A DNA stretch of 64,000 bases from Ascaris suum. Lineage: Eukaryota > Nematoda > Chromadorea > Rhabditida > Ascarididae. This document shows, piece by piece, positions 25,536-41,539 of this stretch. How positions within the stretch are numbered: the stretch's first letter is position 1; each line of letters starts with the position of its first letter. A model generated the notes under the pieces. The model was not told the origin of the DNA. It saw only the letters and a program-made list of their open reading frames with translations, and made no database searches. Position numbers and translations under genes: made by a program. Location of the stretch: positions 6,338,974-6,402,973 of the forward strand of contig CM024182.1 in the NCBI GenBank assembly GCA_013433145.1, given 5' to 3'.

Positions 25536-28500
25536 GATATATGGTTGGCAATTTTCGGTCGGAAAATCTCCTTCTTAGGGAAACGATATGGATGAATTTT
25601 CTAGCGTTCTCTAAGAGACTTTATAACGAAGAGCTAAAATTTGCCCGAATAATCACCATTATCATGTAATCTTATCACTTAATTATGAGGCGCTTACAAG
25701 TGTTGAGCAGTTTATTGGGAATTCATTGAAAAAATAACGATAAAGACCTCTCCATAGCAATAAAACCTGATATTGGACATATGCATATCTAGGATAAGAT
25801 TCTATAAGGGTGGAGAAATGTCTCTCGATATTTCATCGTTTCTTATGACATATTTAATCCTTATCCTCTTCGCAAATATTTGAAGGTTCGGATAATTTAT
25901 ACATTTTATAAAAACTTTATATATAAACGTCTGAAATTTTGATTTTCTCCAGAAAGTTCTGAACCACACGTTTTCTCGGGTTTTTAATTTCATTAGAGCA
26001 CATAACTGATAAATAATACAGGAAGAAAAATAATTGTGGAGATTTTTTGAACATTCAAATAGAATTTTTTCGTTCGATATTTTCGTTTAGATATTCATGC
26101 GATCGGTGTCTTAACACGATCGGATAGTTTAAGCATGTGTATGAATTTGTTTGAAACAAATATAACATCTCATTTATACTATCTTACTAGTAAAAAAACT
26201 TTAAATGTAAAGTCTATATTACTTGAATAATAAAATAAAAATGTATATAGAGACCTATCATGATCGTTTCAAAGATAAAAAAAAGCACTAACGTTGTCTA
26301 TACAGTATATAGAATATAATAAAGATGTAAAAAGAATACATTTAAATGTATATTAGTAGATATATATTACTGTATAATATTACTCGAAAAGAATGAGAGT
26401 AAGTAGAAGATTTGGTAAGTACCACTATACAGTAATCTTCGATATTTCGCCACAAATAGCGATCATTGAAAATAAACGAATAAAAAAAAATTTTCATTTA
26501 TAAGTTTAATTTGGTGTTTTTCTTCTCTACAAATAAAACTATTAACAATTAAAGCGCCTGAATCAAAGATTTCCGGTTATTAACTTATGGCCTTATCTCG
26601 CGAATTAACCTTGGAGATAATTTCATGCTTTCTATATTCTATTTTAAACGTACGGTAACTACCGTAAACGCAATATCACATCACTTTCAAGTAGCATCGT
26701 CAGAGATGAAAAGATTTATGGCCGAATGTCGAATGAGTCCCAATTGAAATAATAATTTACAGCTCAAAATTACTGATATTATCATGATTACCTGAATTCA
26801 GTGTGAGAAAAATTTTCGAAAATAAAATAAGCATTCGCGACATCCTTCAAACATTTATGAAGTGGAAGTGTTTTTTAAATTGCACTATAAAATAGGCAGT
26901 ATCGCCGATTTTCTCGTTGCCGTTGAGAGGAAATGGCAATTAGAATGCCAAGAAAATGCTGAAACAAACATATAACTTCCGGTGAATTCGAACTCCACCA
27001 ATATAACCACAAACATTTAAGATAACGATTGCATTAATTAATCGATCGTATTTGCCAAAAGTACACCAATAATTCATACCCCGGACGAGTGATATTAACT
27101 TTAAACATCATACTAAGAAAAACTTTTCATTCAATAAGGTGGAAGCTTTTAATGGCGAGATAACTTCAAATTAAAGTATGGAAGATTGATTACTAGCAAA
27201 CGTGAGATAGGCGGGATGATAAAACGTATAGACAGACGGGTGGTGGGAAAGAATCTACAAGAGAAAGAACCTGAATAAGAAGAACGTGCGCTCACCGAAA
27301 GATCATCATAAGAAAACATGAGCAAGCGCATGCCACGCCCGCGTTGATAGTTGGTTGCTGTTAGCGTTTGCCTCGCCTCCGGTTCTGAACTTCTGATTCC
27401 GGTTTTTACTAAGTGACACTCGATTTTGTCGTAAGTCAAACGACGCTAGACTCGATAGCGACGATGCACCATTTGGCGATCGTTTACGGGTATTTTCTAT
27501 CCGTAATCATCGATGAATGTCGGCGGAAATTCGAAATTTCGAACAATACCCCATTATAGCCATAGAGCATTTGGCGTCCCTATTTACCTGTCATTCACCT
27601 AATAGAAAAATCCAGAAACGAGGAACACATAATTTGAAGATTGAAGTATTTGATGCATTAAACTTCCAATGAAACAGTTTTATATAGTTAAAGCATACTA
27701 GCATTACATCATAACCATCTATGAAGCTCATTTACCAATTTTTTTAAATAAAGAAGTAAAGAAAATATTCTCTGCAACTAAAATGTAATAGGAATAATTC
27801 ATGAGAGATATCCAATGAAATATATAATATTATTGCGGTTTGTTGCGTCTACGACAAAATTTTACCTGTTCATTCGCAGGTGAATTTCGCCGAAAACATT
27901 TGCAAAAAAAAAAAAAGATGAATTTTACACGAAATTTAAATGTGTATCGAAGGTTATATGAAATTTATATATTGAATGTAGTGTTTTTCTTTCTGAGCAT
28001 TGACGGTATCAGGAATGAGTCCTCTTATAGAAGAAATCCTGCTATGTCCTTTTCAACAAACAACCAGACAGTGTAGTGTTGTTCCTGAAAGAACTGATCG
28101 TTGCGCAAACGGAAGTCGGCGATATGCTACAGCATTCCCACTTACCTATATGGATCTTTTAAAATACTGTTATTTACGAGTGAAAAGAAACTAAAAGATT
28201 CCCGCAGAAAAAAAGAAGAAATCCTCCATCATAGAAGCCATGAAACATATGGATAAGTGTTCTAGTGCATTGAGTTACTTTGACAGTCTTGGAAACTTAT
28301 ATAGTAAAGATTTTAGCTAACAATATTTTCGCCACGTTAAAAAGTACTCCTATCAGATTCAAGAAAAAGTGGGTCAAAGTTTCATGAGATGATCGATGAA
28401 TTACTCGATTCTTCGATCCGATCTTTATTCATTGCCTTAGGCTATTTTTTAAAAAAAATTTCAAAAACAATTTCTACGCACTAATAGATTCTATCGTTTT

Positions 28501-31500
28501 TCAAAATTTTCATTGCATTGTTCGGAAGATTTTCAGTCAAAAATTGCAAATCCACCTATGTCGATCGAATTTACGAACTGATTGTTCATTACAACTTTTT
28601 TTTTTCATTACAATGTTCTTTTTTTTTATAAATTGTAAAAAATTTTTTCCTCCTTCTCTCTCCAAACTAATAATCCACTCTGAGCACTTATTAAAGAATT
28701 CCTCGTTGTGCTAGTGAATCGAGTAAATATAGTTGAGGATATTAATTGCTCATCGTGGGGGTCAATTTGTCGGCAATAATGATGCGGATAGGTGTTCAAG
28801 GTTAAATAAGCGCCATCGAGTAGCCTTCAGCAAATGGCACGAAACGTTTTGAATTCTTCTTATCGTTAGCGATCTGACCTTCGCGATAACCGTCGCTTAA
28901 TGAACACTTTCAAATTTGCACTGTGGTCAAAAGTGACCGCCATTTTTGTATTACTATTTGATTTAAACATTCAACATTCTCCATTGACCAATCGATGAAA
29001 TAAATTCGTCATTCGTTATTGTGATGATCACTCTGCCGACAACAATTTATAATTGATATGTCAATATCAATCACTAATATACACGAAGCGCATATTGTGA
29101 TGCAATATTAGCGCCATTGAAACAAGTAATTTAAGAGCTACAATTACATATACAATAAATAGAGACACCTCAAACACCAATTCAACCTTCAACCTTCTAC
29201 ATCATTACTCTCAAGACACTAAATTCAACCTCGAAAACTTCATAGACGGTTGAATTAGTCGGGCAATTAAATTTTCGCCGCCTCGTTGAAGTGATCAATA
29301 ACCACGACGAGAAATATTTCAACCTAGTGTTATGCAAAATTACGATGAGCACTCTCATACTCTTTATCACAATTGAAGTTAGAATATGCATATTCGATAT
29401 GCAAAGAGGAATGGATTTACATTATAAGCTTAGAAAAAAATTTTTGAGTGAAATTTAGAAGCATTCAAGAAAAGAGTACTTATTAAACACAAAAAAAAAT
29501 CCAAAGTATTCAAAAAAAAATCTCCCAATATAAAATATATCGCCGAGAAAAAAAACATTAATGCCATTTGTTCATTATTGCAATATTATTAGGTGGAAAA
29601 TGCTTACGAGAGGCATTTTTGCAATAGAGGGTGGCAATCTATGATATACTTCACTACTTCATTGGCTAGAGTTAACCACATTGCCTCAGCTGGCAGTAAT
29701 ACCTCTTTCGGTTATTCATAAATTGGAGGTGTTGAGTAAGATGAGATGAAAGAAGAAGAAAATGAATAATTAGGCGAGGAAAAAAATATAGGTAAGGCGG
29801 CGAAATTAAACTCAACAACAAATGATATCATAAAACGCACACCTATATCAACAACAATGGTTAGGCCTTAGAAAGAAATTTGTTACGGTAATAGACGTAC
29901 GGTTACCTCTTACTTGATAGACAGTTATGAAATATTTTACAGTAATATATTTCCATGTTATTCCTATTGCTTGCTAATTGCTCTATAAGAGAAAATTTAG
30001 CAACACAGGAAACTTTCAAGCTGTGAATCTTTCATATAAAACTGTCGGCGGTTATAAGGAAAGAGATCAATAAACATGGAAGGATAACTTGGATTCAACC
30101 GCACAAATCACTTACTCTCAGAAAAGGTCTCTTCCCCTTATAGCTAGCTATAGAATCCTGAAATTCCTGAGAGATTCCATTCCCAGAGGGTTTACTATGG
30201 ATAAGATTAATTTTGAGGTATGTCAATGAAAGATCACTGAAAAGAACGAGATAATTTGATAAATTAGAAGCACTCATTAACGAAAATGTTATCTTCGCCT
30301 TTAAAAAAATGTTCTTTATCAGCAGTGATAAGCAGAACTCGACGACTTTTTCGCTATAAGCAGCTGCTGCAGAAAAAAATCTTGCAAATTTACACGGCTC
30401 GATAAGCGTTCGTTACTCCCTCCAAATTGAGTAGACCGCTGTAAAAAAAATCCAAAGGGCTCTAAGCCAAGCCCAGTCCTGGCCGCGATCAAAACAAGGC
30501 CAGCTTCGAATCTTACGTCATCATGGCTGATTAAAAGGGGGTTCTGACACCAGTTTCGACCTTGACGGCGATGAACACCCAATCTAATCATGAGTTTGAA
30601 ATGTACATCACAGCTGCCAGGTTTTATCGAGGAAATCTTATAGGTTCGCGATATAATTGTCAAATGCACAGCCGAAAAATGCGAAAACACACAGTTCCAT
30701 ATTGCGGCTTCTTGCAGTTTTTTGCGCCTCACCTATATTGAAAACTTACTAAGATGCGTTGATACCTAAAAATTACTTCAAATATTACACACAAAATTAA
30801 ACTATTTTTAAAAAATTGACGCTATTTTTAAAAGTTTTTGTTTAAAACGATAAATATTTTGGTGAAAAAAAAAAGATTCTCAAATGGTTTCATTCAATTG
30901 GGTACGCCATTTTTTTTTTTATTGCTCAATTGAGGAAAATGCGTTTAGCGGCCATCAATGATGGGCCAATAGGACAACGCTCCCACGAGCGCTTTTTTTT
31001 TGTTTTTCTTATCAGTTCTCTGTCGGATAGTGGAAAAAAGCATCCGCAATAACGATTATTCAAAGGCAATTCAAATGAACCGTGCATACCGAAACACTCA
31101 CATTTTCTCTTCTTTTTTCTATTTTCCCTTTTTTTTTCGTTCTCACAAATAATTATAGCGCTGCACATCATATCAAAAAGTAATTTATAATGGGAGCCGG
31201 ATTTGTGAGTACGTGCAAATGGTCCGTGTGTATGTGCGAAAGCGTCTGCGTGACGCTTTCAAACATAATCCGACAAAAAATACACCTGTGAAACTTGAGA
31301 GGTTGGCTATATACGCGAATGGCTGGAATCCATCAAATTCACCAAGATTATCTTATGTTCCGCTAGCATCGAAATGCAATGTCGGCGAATTTGTAAGATG
31401 CTAGTCGACTTGAAAAATGAATTATGCATCACATTGAATGGATCACTTTGGTGAATGAAATAGAATATAATGAGGATCTAATGTTTTTTCTACATAATAC

Positions 31501-34500
31501 CAACGTTTAGCTGATAAGAGAGTAAGCTTGGTGAACAAGTATAAGAGTTTACATCGAAAAAGAATTATTGTTATAGCAGGTAAAATTCCACCTCTAAATT
31601 CACATATTATTCACTCATCAGTTTCTATTCGAATGTTAATTTAAGAGTGGGTCTTCGAAATGGAGCTAATTCAAGCGTTTTTTGTATAATTTCTTGAACC
31701 ATTTGCATAATCGGTCGGTCCATCAACCGTTTCAACATCGACAAAGGAGTCTGCAAAAACGCTCTAAGGTGCACAGATCATCGACAACGTTTCTCATAGA
31801 AAAGAAATTAGAATAAATCAATATATTAAATTGGCAGTCATTTTCTGCATTGGAGATTACGTTTATGCATTAATAATCCTCGTCGATTTATATAAAAATA
31901 ATGCAGAGAGTTCATTGTACCATAATATAGTAAATAAAGCTTCTCACCTAAATTCATCCCCCCTTCACCTAAAAAAGAATGAAATTTCACCGGAAGATCT
32001 ATAAAACCTGGAGTTGTAATTGTAAACAGTTGCCTCACATAAAATATCGAGATTCTAAATTCCGCCAAATTTCTTAGCCTAGAAGTTGGCTAAATACAAC
32101 AGCAGTATATGACACCATGCAGAAATAGTTAAATTTCTTGAGTTTGATGATGTTCACAGGTTACTGATGATGAAGGAAGTAATATCCCTCTCCCAGAATT
32201 TCAGGAAGGAATTTATCCCAACAAAATAGGAGGGAGGGGCTCTTTCTCGGTAGAATACGGTAGCTGCTTACACAGTTGGATTATTGCGATGACTATTATC
32301 GCCATCCTCTAGCATGCTTTCTGGGATATATTTTAAAGCGAGCGGCTTAGCGTCCTTATTCGAATTCAAAACGATGACGCGCCGCTTCATCATGACTATT
32401 AGCAATGCGTACTCGAATAAATCACCACCCCCAAACGGCCCCCTTCTAATGGGTGTCTTTTTTTCTCTAACGCATTCTCTCTCTTTCGCTTTCTCTCTTC
32501 TCTTCCATAGGCAATCATCAAAATTGTTGTTATGTGAACCACACCCACAACCTTAATGTAAACCAAACAAATATCCTTGATCCTCATGGTCAATAAGAAG
32601 TTTCTCAGTTTTTGCGCGAGAGTGCTGGCGGAGGGCGATAGAATGGGACGGAGGTATTGCAGGGTTCTGATAGAGCGAGAAGAAAGGGTGAGACTTGACC
32701 CACACATATTTGTTCTCTGACACGGCTGTTTATGAAATGCTTTATTAGCCTATAGTTCGAGGGAGTAGAACGGCGCAAATGGCATAGTTCAAAGAGTCGG
32801 CTATGAGATGCGATGCATGCGCATATCTATGAGTTTCAAGAACATATTTGCTGGAATAATTTAAAATTATTGCACAAATTAAGAGATTATGTCACAAGCT
32901 CCAGGATTTCTTCATTTTGATTATATGTGTGTTGGAAATCAAGTGCCCTTGAATATAACTACTTAAATTTAATGTAATTCTATACAAATTCGAATATTTC
33001 ATAGGCGTGCAAAAAATGCCGCAGTTAGCGTTTGTGTACCAGTAGTAATCTGTGTGTGGTGTCTAAAACAGGATAGTGCCTCACACAGATATCGAATGTT
33101 CACGAGTCAAGCAAACAATTCGTTTCCGCACAAACAACAAACAACACCGAATTGCAGCTGAAGTCAAATATTGACCATGTCTTTCGATCCTCTAACCTCA
33201 TCACCTACCTTGAATATGAAAAAAAAAGGATTCTCATCAGTTTCGACATTACATGCTAATAAGAGTGTTTCGAGCATCCTTAGATGCAAAATAACAAAAT
33301 ACGTTGTATGAAATAAATATTTCTTCAACGCTGAGAAAAAGTGAAATTGAACGGAAATTTGTGAACGCTCGAAAAATAGATTCAAAAAAAAAGAAAAATT
33401 TCCAAACGATCTTTCATCGAATTTTTAAAATCATTTCTAAGAAGTGAAGAGAACTATCATGAATCCAGAAATGCCGGAAAGTTCATCAAGGATTTACATT
33501 AAAGCTTTATCTCAAGTTTCTTCATAGCAATAAATAAAGCTCAGATTTCTTCCAGATATTATTAAATTTCAAATTCTTTCACAGCAATAAATAAAATCAT
33601 AGCAATAATCCCTGTATATAAATCTCTCAATTTCATTCTATTTGATTTCTATTATTTCAAACACTAAATCAAAATGATAAAACAATTTGCATAATTCATT
33701 CCAAAGCAAATGTAAATTCATATGCAAATGTTAAAAGCGACATGAATGTATATAAAATAGTCATAAAAACGAAATATTCTCGACATATTTACGACCATTA
33801 TGAGAAGTGAAATAAAAATAAAAACGAGTAAGAACTGCTCGAACATCATAAACGATACCACTAACGGAGATAATATTAAGAGATAATAATTGCGATTTCT
33901 GCAAACGAATGATATAAACATCTTGAGTAAAAGTTTTGACCTCATTCAACTTATGGCTCTACTCTGATGAAAGGAAGGGAGAGAGAGGGGAGAGGATGGG
34001 AAGGACGGTTAGGGGAAGGAAGAAGTATATCTTCGTATTTCGAAAAGGCTTTTCTACAGAGAGCTGTTTATGTTTTGCTGACTAATTTAACGAAGGAAAT
34101 GTGCAAAATTTTAATAGCCTCATTATATCGTTGTCCACAGGAAAATACATTTATTCATCATATATTAAGCACTATTTTTTGAATCAATTTCAAATAAATG
34201 AGGCAATGAAATAGAGACTCGGAATGCTTCAAATATAGCAACAAAAAATGATATTAGAAATAGGTTTTTGACGATCTTGAATTCACGTCCGATAAAAATT
34301 GCAGATCGCGATTTGCTAACACCCATTCTGTCCCATTCTCAAGCGAACGACTATGAATGAGTCGATCGCGACGAAAAGTGATAAGGTCAGGATTTTGGAC
34401 AACTGCGCTCAAATTTGATGTGATTTTCCAGATCAAAACTTGGCCTTCCCTCTAGTTTCTGTCCACCTGGGCATTATTAAGAGTTCTTGAGAGGGAACGT

Positions 34501-37500
34501 GGTAATCGTTAGCAACAATAACTGTTAAGCTAACATCATCTCAAAGCAGAGAACCCTCCGTAGTCTAATGCAATGCAATTACTGCTACACTCGATGAGAC
34601 ATCTTTTCGGAAGGTTTACATCGTTTTCTAAAGGAGAGGATTCTTAGCGAAGAGCACATTTCAATATGGAAAATGCTCTTAAATTTTGACTTGGGATCTT
34701 CCTCAAATGCGTAATCATCCCCGATCGGAAGCATCTTGTATAAGAAAATTGATCTTTGCCTTGGAAAATTATGTCAAATTTAATGTCAGCTTCCTTGAAA
34801 ACGAAAGCCCTTTCAAATTTCGCTATTTTTGAGGCACACTTATTCCAATTAAACGATTGCCTCCTCTATTTAAAATTCGTAGAGTATTTTCGAATAGAAA
34901 TCAACAATTCTAGAGTTATTAAGTTGACATAAATACGCACATTATTACTACTTCAATAGATTTTAATGCTAGAATTGAGTAAAGCCTATTAGTGAAATTT
35001 CGAATAATCGGATACTCTTTAATGGAGTATTTTGAAAAACGCGCAAATGGGACGATAAATTCCAAATTAACTCGAACTATGCCTCTTTAAAATATCGTTA
35101 CAAAGGTCTAAATCCATTCATATCTTTTCGACAAACATAAATCATTAAGGGAAGATTTTTCCTCATAAAAGAATTAAAAATTGCAAATTATAAATCCGAG
35201 CCGAAAATGATCGTTTCCAAAAATTGATATGAACCTTAATTTCACAGTATTAGCCTATCCTTCCTTTTAAGGATACCTTCAAAATGGTATCGATTGAATT
35301 CCAAGGAACATCAGGTAAGCGCATTACCTTGTAAACCTTCCTTATAGGGAGCTATAATCAACGTTATGCGTTTCACTCATAACAGCAATGTGTACAGCCA
35401 TTGCAATGAATCAGAATCATTGAAAACTTTTTAACCGTTTTTGAACATATAAATGGTTGTAAAATCATCTTTCGCAACCACCATCAGAGTCATACTTCCG
35501 TCTATAGATTATATATTTGTAAGTAGATTTAATAATAGAAAAGATATTCAAATATTCAAATAAACAAAAACGTTTAAAATGCGCTAAATGAAAAGAAAAC
35601 AATGGCATGGCACTGATATAATATGCGCTTAGAAATCCGTCTGCCAAACCAATTAATTTTCTAACGCAATAATAATTTAAATAATTGAAATAATGCAGTT
35701 TTATTTTTGTTGCTGCGAACGCTCCATAAATCATCGATGAAAGATGTGTTCTTCTGTGACTAGACCAATATAAAACGCAGCCCATTTGGCTGCAAATTGG
35801 ATGTAAAATTTTGACGTTTCAATATTTTGAAGCCATCGCAAAATTTCATGAAGTGATCTGAACGCTCGCTTAAATGGGCGTCATCTCGCGATCTCGAAAA
35901 TAGCGAAACTCTCGATCGGATATCTCTTGAGTTGAAAATATCCGACAAACAGATACCAACACATAAATACGCACAGATACAACTTTCTCATAATGCGTTC
36001 TACAAACTAAAATATATTAAAAGAATTGAAAAAGCAAATAGATGAATATAAACGAAAATTGTTGAGTATTTCTTTAGCGAACAATAAATTCAAATTATTT
36101 GTTATTAAAATTGTGGCAGCTAAAGGAATCGGCGAATTGCTGGCCGCAAATTGTCGGCATACGCCCATATGTATACATCGTCGTCTAATGACCATAATTA
36201 GCGATACGATGCTCTCATGATTTTGTGCATATTTTCAGTGATCATTCATCCAATAATTTCGAATCTCTCTATTTGATTTCAATTTCAAAATTTTCATAAT
36301 TTCTGAATTATATTATTTTATTATTAGTTATACATTATTATTATAATGTGAATTATATTATTATTAGTAATTAACCGATATCGATCATATAGAAAAATAT
36401 TCCATAATAAAATAAATGCCGAAAATACTTCCAACGTTATGAAAAATTCCCATAATATTTAAGTGAATTTATAATAGTATTAAAATTGAGTATTTAAAAT
36501 GTTCTCTTTGAAAAAATTATTAAAATATAACAACGCAACGCATTAATATAACACATTCATTTGTCAATTATTAAATACTACAAAGTAGAATCTTTTAAAA
36601 AATGTATTGCAGTAATAAAATTTCTTGTTAAATCGAATATTTTCAACGCGTTATGATCGATAATGCATCAGAAATTATTAGGGAGCGATTATTAACCACA
36701 TGAATTTATTTATGTATAGTATTTAGCGTGGAATCTTTAAAAATATTTAGTGCTGTTTTATGCAATAAACAAAATAAAAATAATTCAAATTGAGAGCATA
36801 GATAAACGACAGCAACGAAATTCCCGTAGGGTACAACAAATCTCCAAAACGATGAACGATTAATTGTGAAGTGAATACCTGAGGGAAAAGACAAGATGCC
36901 ACCTGGGCGTCACGCTAATAGCAGACGAAAAACAACTGAGCAAGTAGCATGCCTTCATTGAGGGATGAACACTAGAAAAAGATAATATTTTTAACAAAGG
37001 AACGAGGCTGTTATAATAGCTCCATTGGACATATTTCTAATGGGAAAGTGCAGCAGTGAGACCGGCACGACATGTGCTTTATGCGACTCGTCTAAACGTA
37101 TTATTTGCTTATATCTTCAAAAACGATTAGAGGAGGATGTCAAACGGTATGATAGAATACTATATACACTTTCGCATTCCCACCTATCAGGTCAACAGGT
37201 TTCATTATTACTTCTACTAGTTTAACGAAATCTCTATAAGTTGAATTGTTACCTCGTAACGCAACCGATTCTAAAATATATACAACTTTTTTTTCTGTTA
37301 CTTTAAAACGTCAATAAATCCGTTTGAAGATGTTGGAATTAAGTGAAAAATCGGGTACGGGAAATCAACTCATATGTAATCATCAAATTTCAAAACTGCA
37401 ATATTAGTGATCACGATCTGAAGCTATCAGATAGACGGGCTCATACATCCACATACGTGAAGACAAGATACTACAGCTAAAATTTGCATTGAAATGCATG

Positions 37501-40500
37501 AATACGATATGAACGGCAGCATTTAGCAATATGACTGATATAAGCAACTAAATAGAAATATGTAAATTTCGATATATTTCAAGTTTTTCACGTTCTTTTT
37601 TTCACGTCTGAATTTTTTTTTTCTTCTTGACCACTTCAATGACCATTCTTCAATAAATGTCCACTAAAAATTTGAATAATCTAAAAAAAAATTAAAATAT
37701 TTAAATAAGTGCAAAATTATATATATTGAAATAATTATCAAGAAAGCAAAATTTGTTTATTGGTCAAGAAAGGTTTACCGTCCTAATCAAAACATCACAG
37801 AGTCAGCATTAATGAAAAAAGAGCGGCGGCACTCTTAGTGGTACAGACAAAAGCCTAGCGTCCGACACATTCATGAATAACATATGAATAATTAACACCA
37901 ACTGTAGGGTATTGCCAACAAATAGCTAAATATATATTGCGTCGTTGAATTCTTTGAAGGGTCCTCTCAACATTTGCATATAACGTTAATTGATCTATAC
38001 GATTAAAGCATATTGAAGACATCGAAGACCAGGGTTGCATAAAAATGGAAGGTAGAAAAGCAATAAACAAGAGCACAACATTCAAATACGCATATTTTGA
38101 GAAACGCTGAAAGGTTTCAAGTTCGCTTATTTTTAAAATCAGCAAAAAAGAAGACAACGATAGATAGCATTCAGGTAATTACAGTTGGAAAGCGACGATC
38201 CGAAATATGCTTAGAGAGAGTGTCTTTCGTTAGAATTTCATTAAAAAACTCATCCTTACAATTCATTTCCAGATCATTATTGCTCGATGAAGTGGAATTC
38301 AAAAGTATTATACCTTTAAATGATCAATTGATCAAAACAGAAATCACTATGTTGCTAAAGTAATTGGCTAAGAAATACCGCAAAGATTCTCTCATATCAT
38401 TTGATAAGAAATTTTGATGAGATTCTAAAATATAGTGTTATTTCTTTCATAATTATAGCTGTGCGATAAAAAGTAACGTGTTACCTTGTGAGAATGTGGC
38501 ATTTATTGTTGCACGATTCTATATGATTGAATAATATCGACTGTCGAATCTCACTGGCAAATGTTTTCTTGTGGAAATTCAAACGATTGCAAATGCATGT
38601 TTTTTTTATTCGTTTTTTATTTTATTGTAATTATAGCTCTTTTTTTGAAATAAATATTTTTTTAATGAATAATTAATAAAGGAAATAATATTGAAGGTTT
38701 ACATTTGGCAGATGGATGTGGGAGTGCATAGCGAAAATGTGGCTGATTGCAACGAATTACCACCCAATTCTGTCGACGTTCTTAAGAGGTGTGCAGAACA
38801 AGTTCTTTCACATCGAACCGCACAGTGTGAAATGCTCTTCTTTACTGTTACACTCTTCACCATTTTGTTCGGTTATCTTAAAGCCTACTAGACAAACAAT
38901 GTCGATATCCATCAAAATATTACAGGTGTTGATGATGTACTAGACATGACAACGTAGAAGTTTACTGAAATTAACCGGCTGTCAATAGGCCGGCTGTCAA
39001 CAGCTGTCAGTAGGGTCAGCAAATCCTCTCTTTAGGTAGGCACACAATTTTCATTTGATAGATTTGCATTTCTTCTTTATGAGGATTTGATGGAAAATAA
39101 TTTCTGTCTATACGTCCCTTTTAAGGAGAGATTTGTAAAAGAATCTTTAATAAACGATGCACTTCTATGAGGATTGTTGTCATTGTTGTTGAAAAAGTGT
39201 ATTGTTTTTTTTTGATCATTTTTAATTAATATGCGATTGAATTATGCATATTTTATATAATCGTTGTCTCATTTGATTGCTAGACATATATGAAGAGATG
39301 AATGGAGGAATCAATAAACGAGTCATATTTGTTGATTACTCAGATCTTTCTTGCGTATAAAATATTGAAGACATTCAACAGAATCAATGAATAAAAGATA
39401 TTGATCCCGTTTAAATTTGAGGGTTATGGCATAATTCGATGAGGTTTTCGCTAACCACTTCAAAGATATCCTCGTCAAGGATATTGCTATAAAATATGAT
39501 TATTGGGATTTTACTTGTCTTTTCTTTCTTTTCATAGAATCCTCTATATAGGCTCAAAATATGCTGTGCACATTTCAAAAAATACAACTTTATTTTCTTT
39601 TTTTTTTGCAATATTGATTCTCTAATTGTTCATCGGTTGTTGCTGAAGTTCTTATGATTGTTTCTTGCGACATAAAAACTATGCCTTTGTCATCTTCACT
39701 TTTTATTTTTCTTTGACACCCCCCCCCCTCCATTTGCAATCATCAACGAGTATTAGGAGCCCACTAGTTGACCGCAGGTGATTTACTGAAGAATTTGGTG
39801 TAGTTTTGCAATTATATCTTCACAGTTGAATTTTTTTCACAATGAAAGCCTTTTTTGATTGACATTACAGCGCCTTCCGTGAACAAGGAATTTCTTGTTG
39901 GAGGATCGTATTTTCTCGGATGATCGAAAGACGTTTGCATAAATTGCTTTTTCATTGGCCCATTGAAGTGAATTTTGGCCTCAGCGAAAGAAATACTATA
40001 ATTTGGATGCTTGCAAAAAAATTTGTTTTTTTTTTCACTGAAAACGTGTAAAAGTGTCACATTCTACGCTTTTTAGTAATTTGCTCCCTTAGGATTGTTG
40101 GCCACCTCCCTCCTCCTTTTCCACCCCCAAATATGCCATTGATTTGTTTCCTATTGGCATGCGATCATCTCAGTTCAAAAAAGTTTTGATGACAAATCCT
40201 TTCAAGCTGATGCGCTTTTTTCTTCATAAGCTATAGTCTCAAAATCGTTTTATTCAGTTCGGTTTCTTTTTTTTTCGTTTAAACGGTGGAAATTCTGGAT
40301 TAAAGCTGAATTTTTGCAGTTATTCGATCCGAAGATTCCAGGTGGTTTATGGCAGAGAAGGTTATGTATTTTCAAAGAAAACGAAGTATTTCAATGATGC
40401 AAATTTAATGCCATTTTCAGCTTTATTATACTGAGAAGATCTATGATTTTGAATTCATTATTCAATATACGAGAAGTTTTTCAACAAGTTAGAGGAAAAG

Positions 40501-40832
40501 GAAGCAGGATTACAGAATATCATTTACCTGTTGTTTTTATCATATCTTATCAGTATATCTCAGATTTCCTGAAAAAAAAACGATGATTTTTTTTTGCATT
40601 TTAAAGAATAAAATGGATGAAACTTCAAATTCGTGGAAATATTCATGATGCAAGAAGAAGATCTTCTTTGAATAAAATATTTTATTGGTTAAGAAATATT
40701 TCTTATATATCGTTTCAATGAAAAATAATTATTTGAGAAAATCCATTAAAATTTTTAGTTTTTTTTCCCGATCATATTGCAAAAACGAAACATTCGAAAC
40801 TTTTATTGCCTCATCTTATTCGTCTTGCCATC

Positions 40833-41043
40833 GAATTTACATATTCAAATTGGACGGCATATAGATATTTCCGATCCGTTTCCTATGATTGTGCACTTAG
40901 AATGCGCATAAATCTAAAATTATAGCATATTATTTAAAAGCTCAAATATGTGCTGATATATGATTCTGAGTAATGAGCATATTTGTATAAAGCTTCAAAT
41001 TCTCCTTAATTAAATATGCCGTCCAATTTGAATATGCAAATTC
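40833..41043. mobile_element. MITE-like element with 30-bp inverted ends
   Basis: 40833-40862 and 41014-41043 are inverted copies with one mismatch, sharing the core CAAATTGGACGGCATAT. The spacer is about 150 bases, AT-rich, with no open frame. The 211-bp size and absence of coding fit a miniature inverted-repeat element. I see no clear target-site duplication. It lies about 0.5 kb upstream of GGT. Confidence 0.55.
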
Positions 41044-41539
41044 TTTTTTCATTTTCCGGTCTTATTCAATGATTTAGTGAACCTAATTTTCCATATCTTC
41101 ATGACCATTCAATCATAAAGTGTTCATTATCGCGGAAAAGTCAAATACTCCTCGTACTTAACGCTGTATTTAGAAAGCGCGAATTTTCCGGTATATATCG
41201 CAAGATTTTACTGATATTAACTTACTGTCACCTATGCGACATTTTTATGTGGCTGATGTCTGATTTTAACGAAATTAGATTATACGCATAGGCGTCAATA
41301 TACTCGGTATGAGTATCGCAACTTGTGTGTTTCATTTTGAAATGCATTACACCTGTATTACCTTTTTGTATCAATGTTTCTTATGCTATGCAATTATGAG
41401 CCAACGCAGATGCACAGCGACGCTAAGCTCTAAATCAAATTTCGAAGTATTCGCGCATTTTCAGTACTCATCTACAAATGATACATTCCATCAACGTTTT
41501 CGTATAATAGATTTTAAGGGGGAATGCTTGAGATTTTTT

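Larger units (their letters stand above)
21100..40830. other. Noncoding region, no gene recognised
   Basis: About 20 kb of AT-rich sequence with homopolymer runs and scattered short open frames that match nothing I know. GC-richer patches are at 23400-23690, 27180-27450 and 30320-30735. A minus-strand ATG followed by GTGAGC at about 27290-27330 could be a first exon, but nothing supports it further. Confidence 0.4.

Noticed and set aside
26985..27010. GTTCGAATTC-like B box, possible tRNA
   Set aside because: No five-base T stem, no D arm and no acceptor stem at tRNA distances on either strand.
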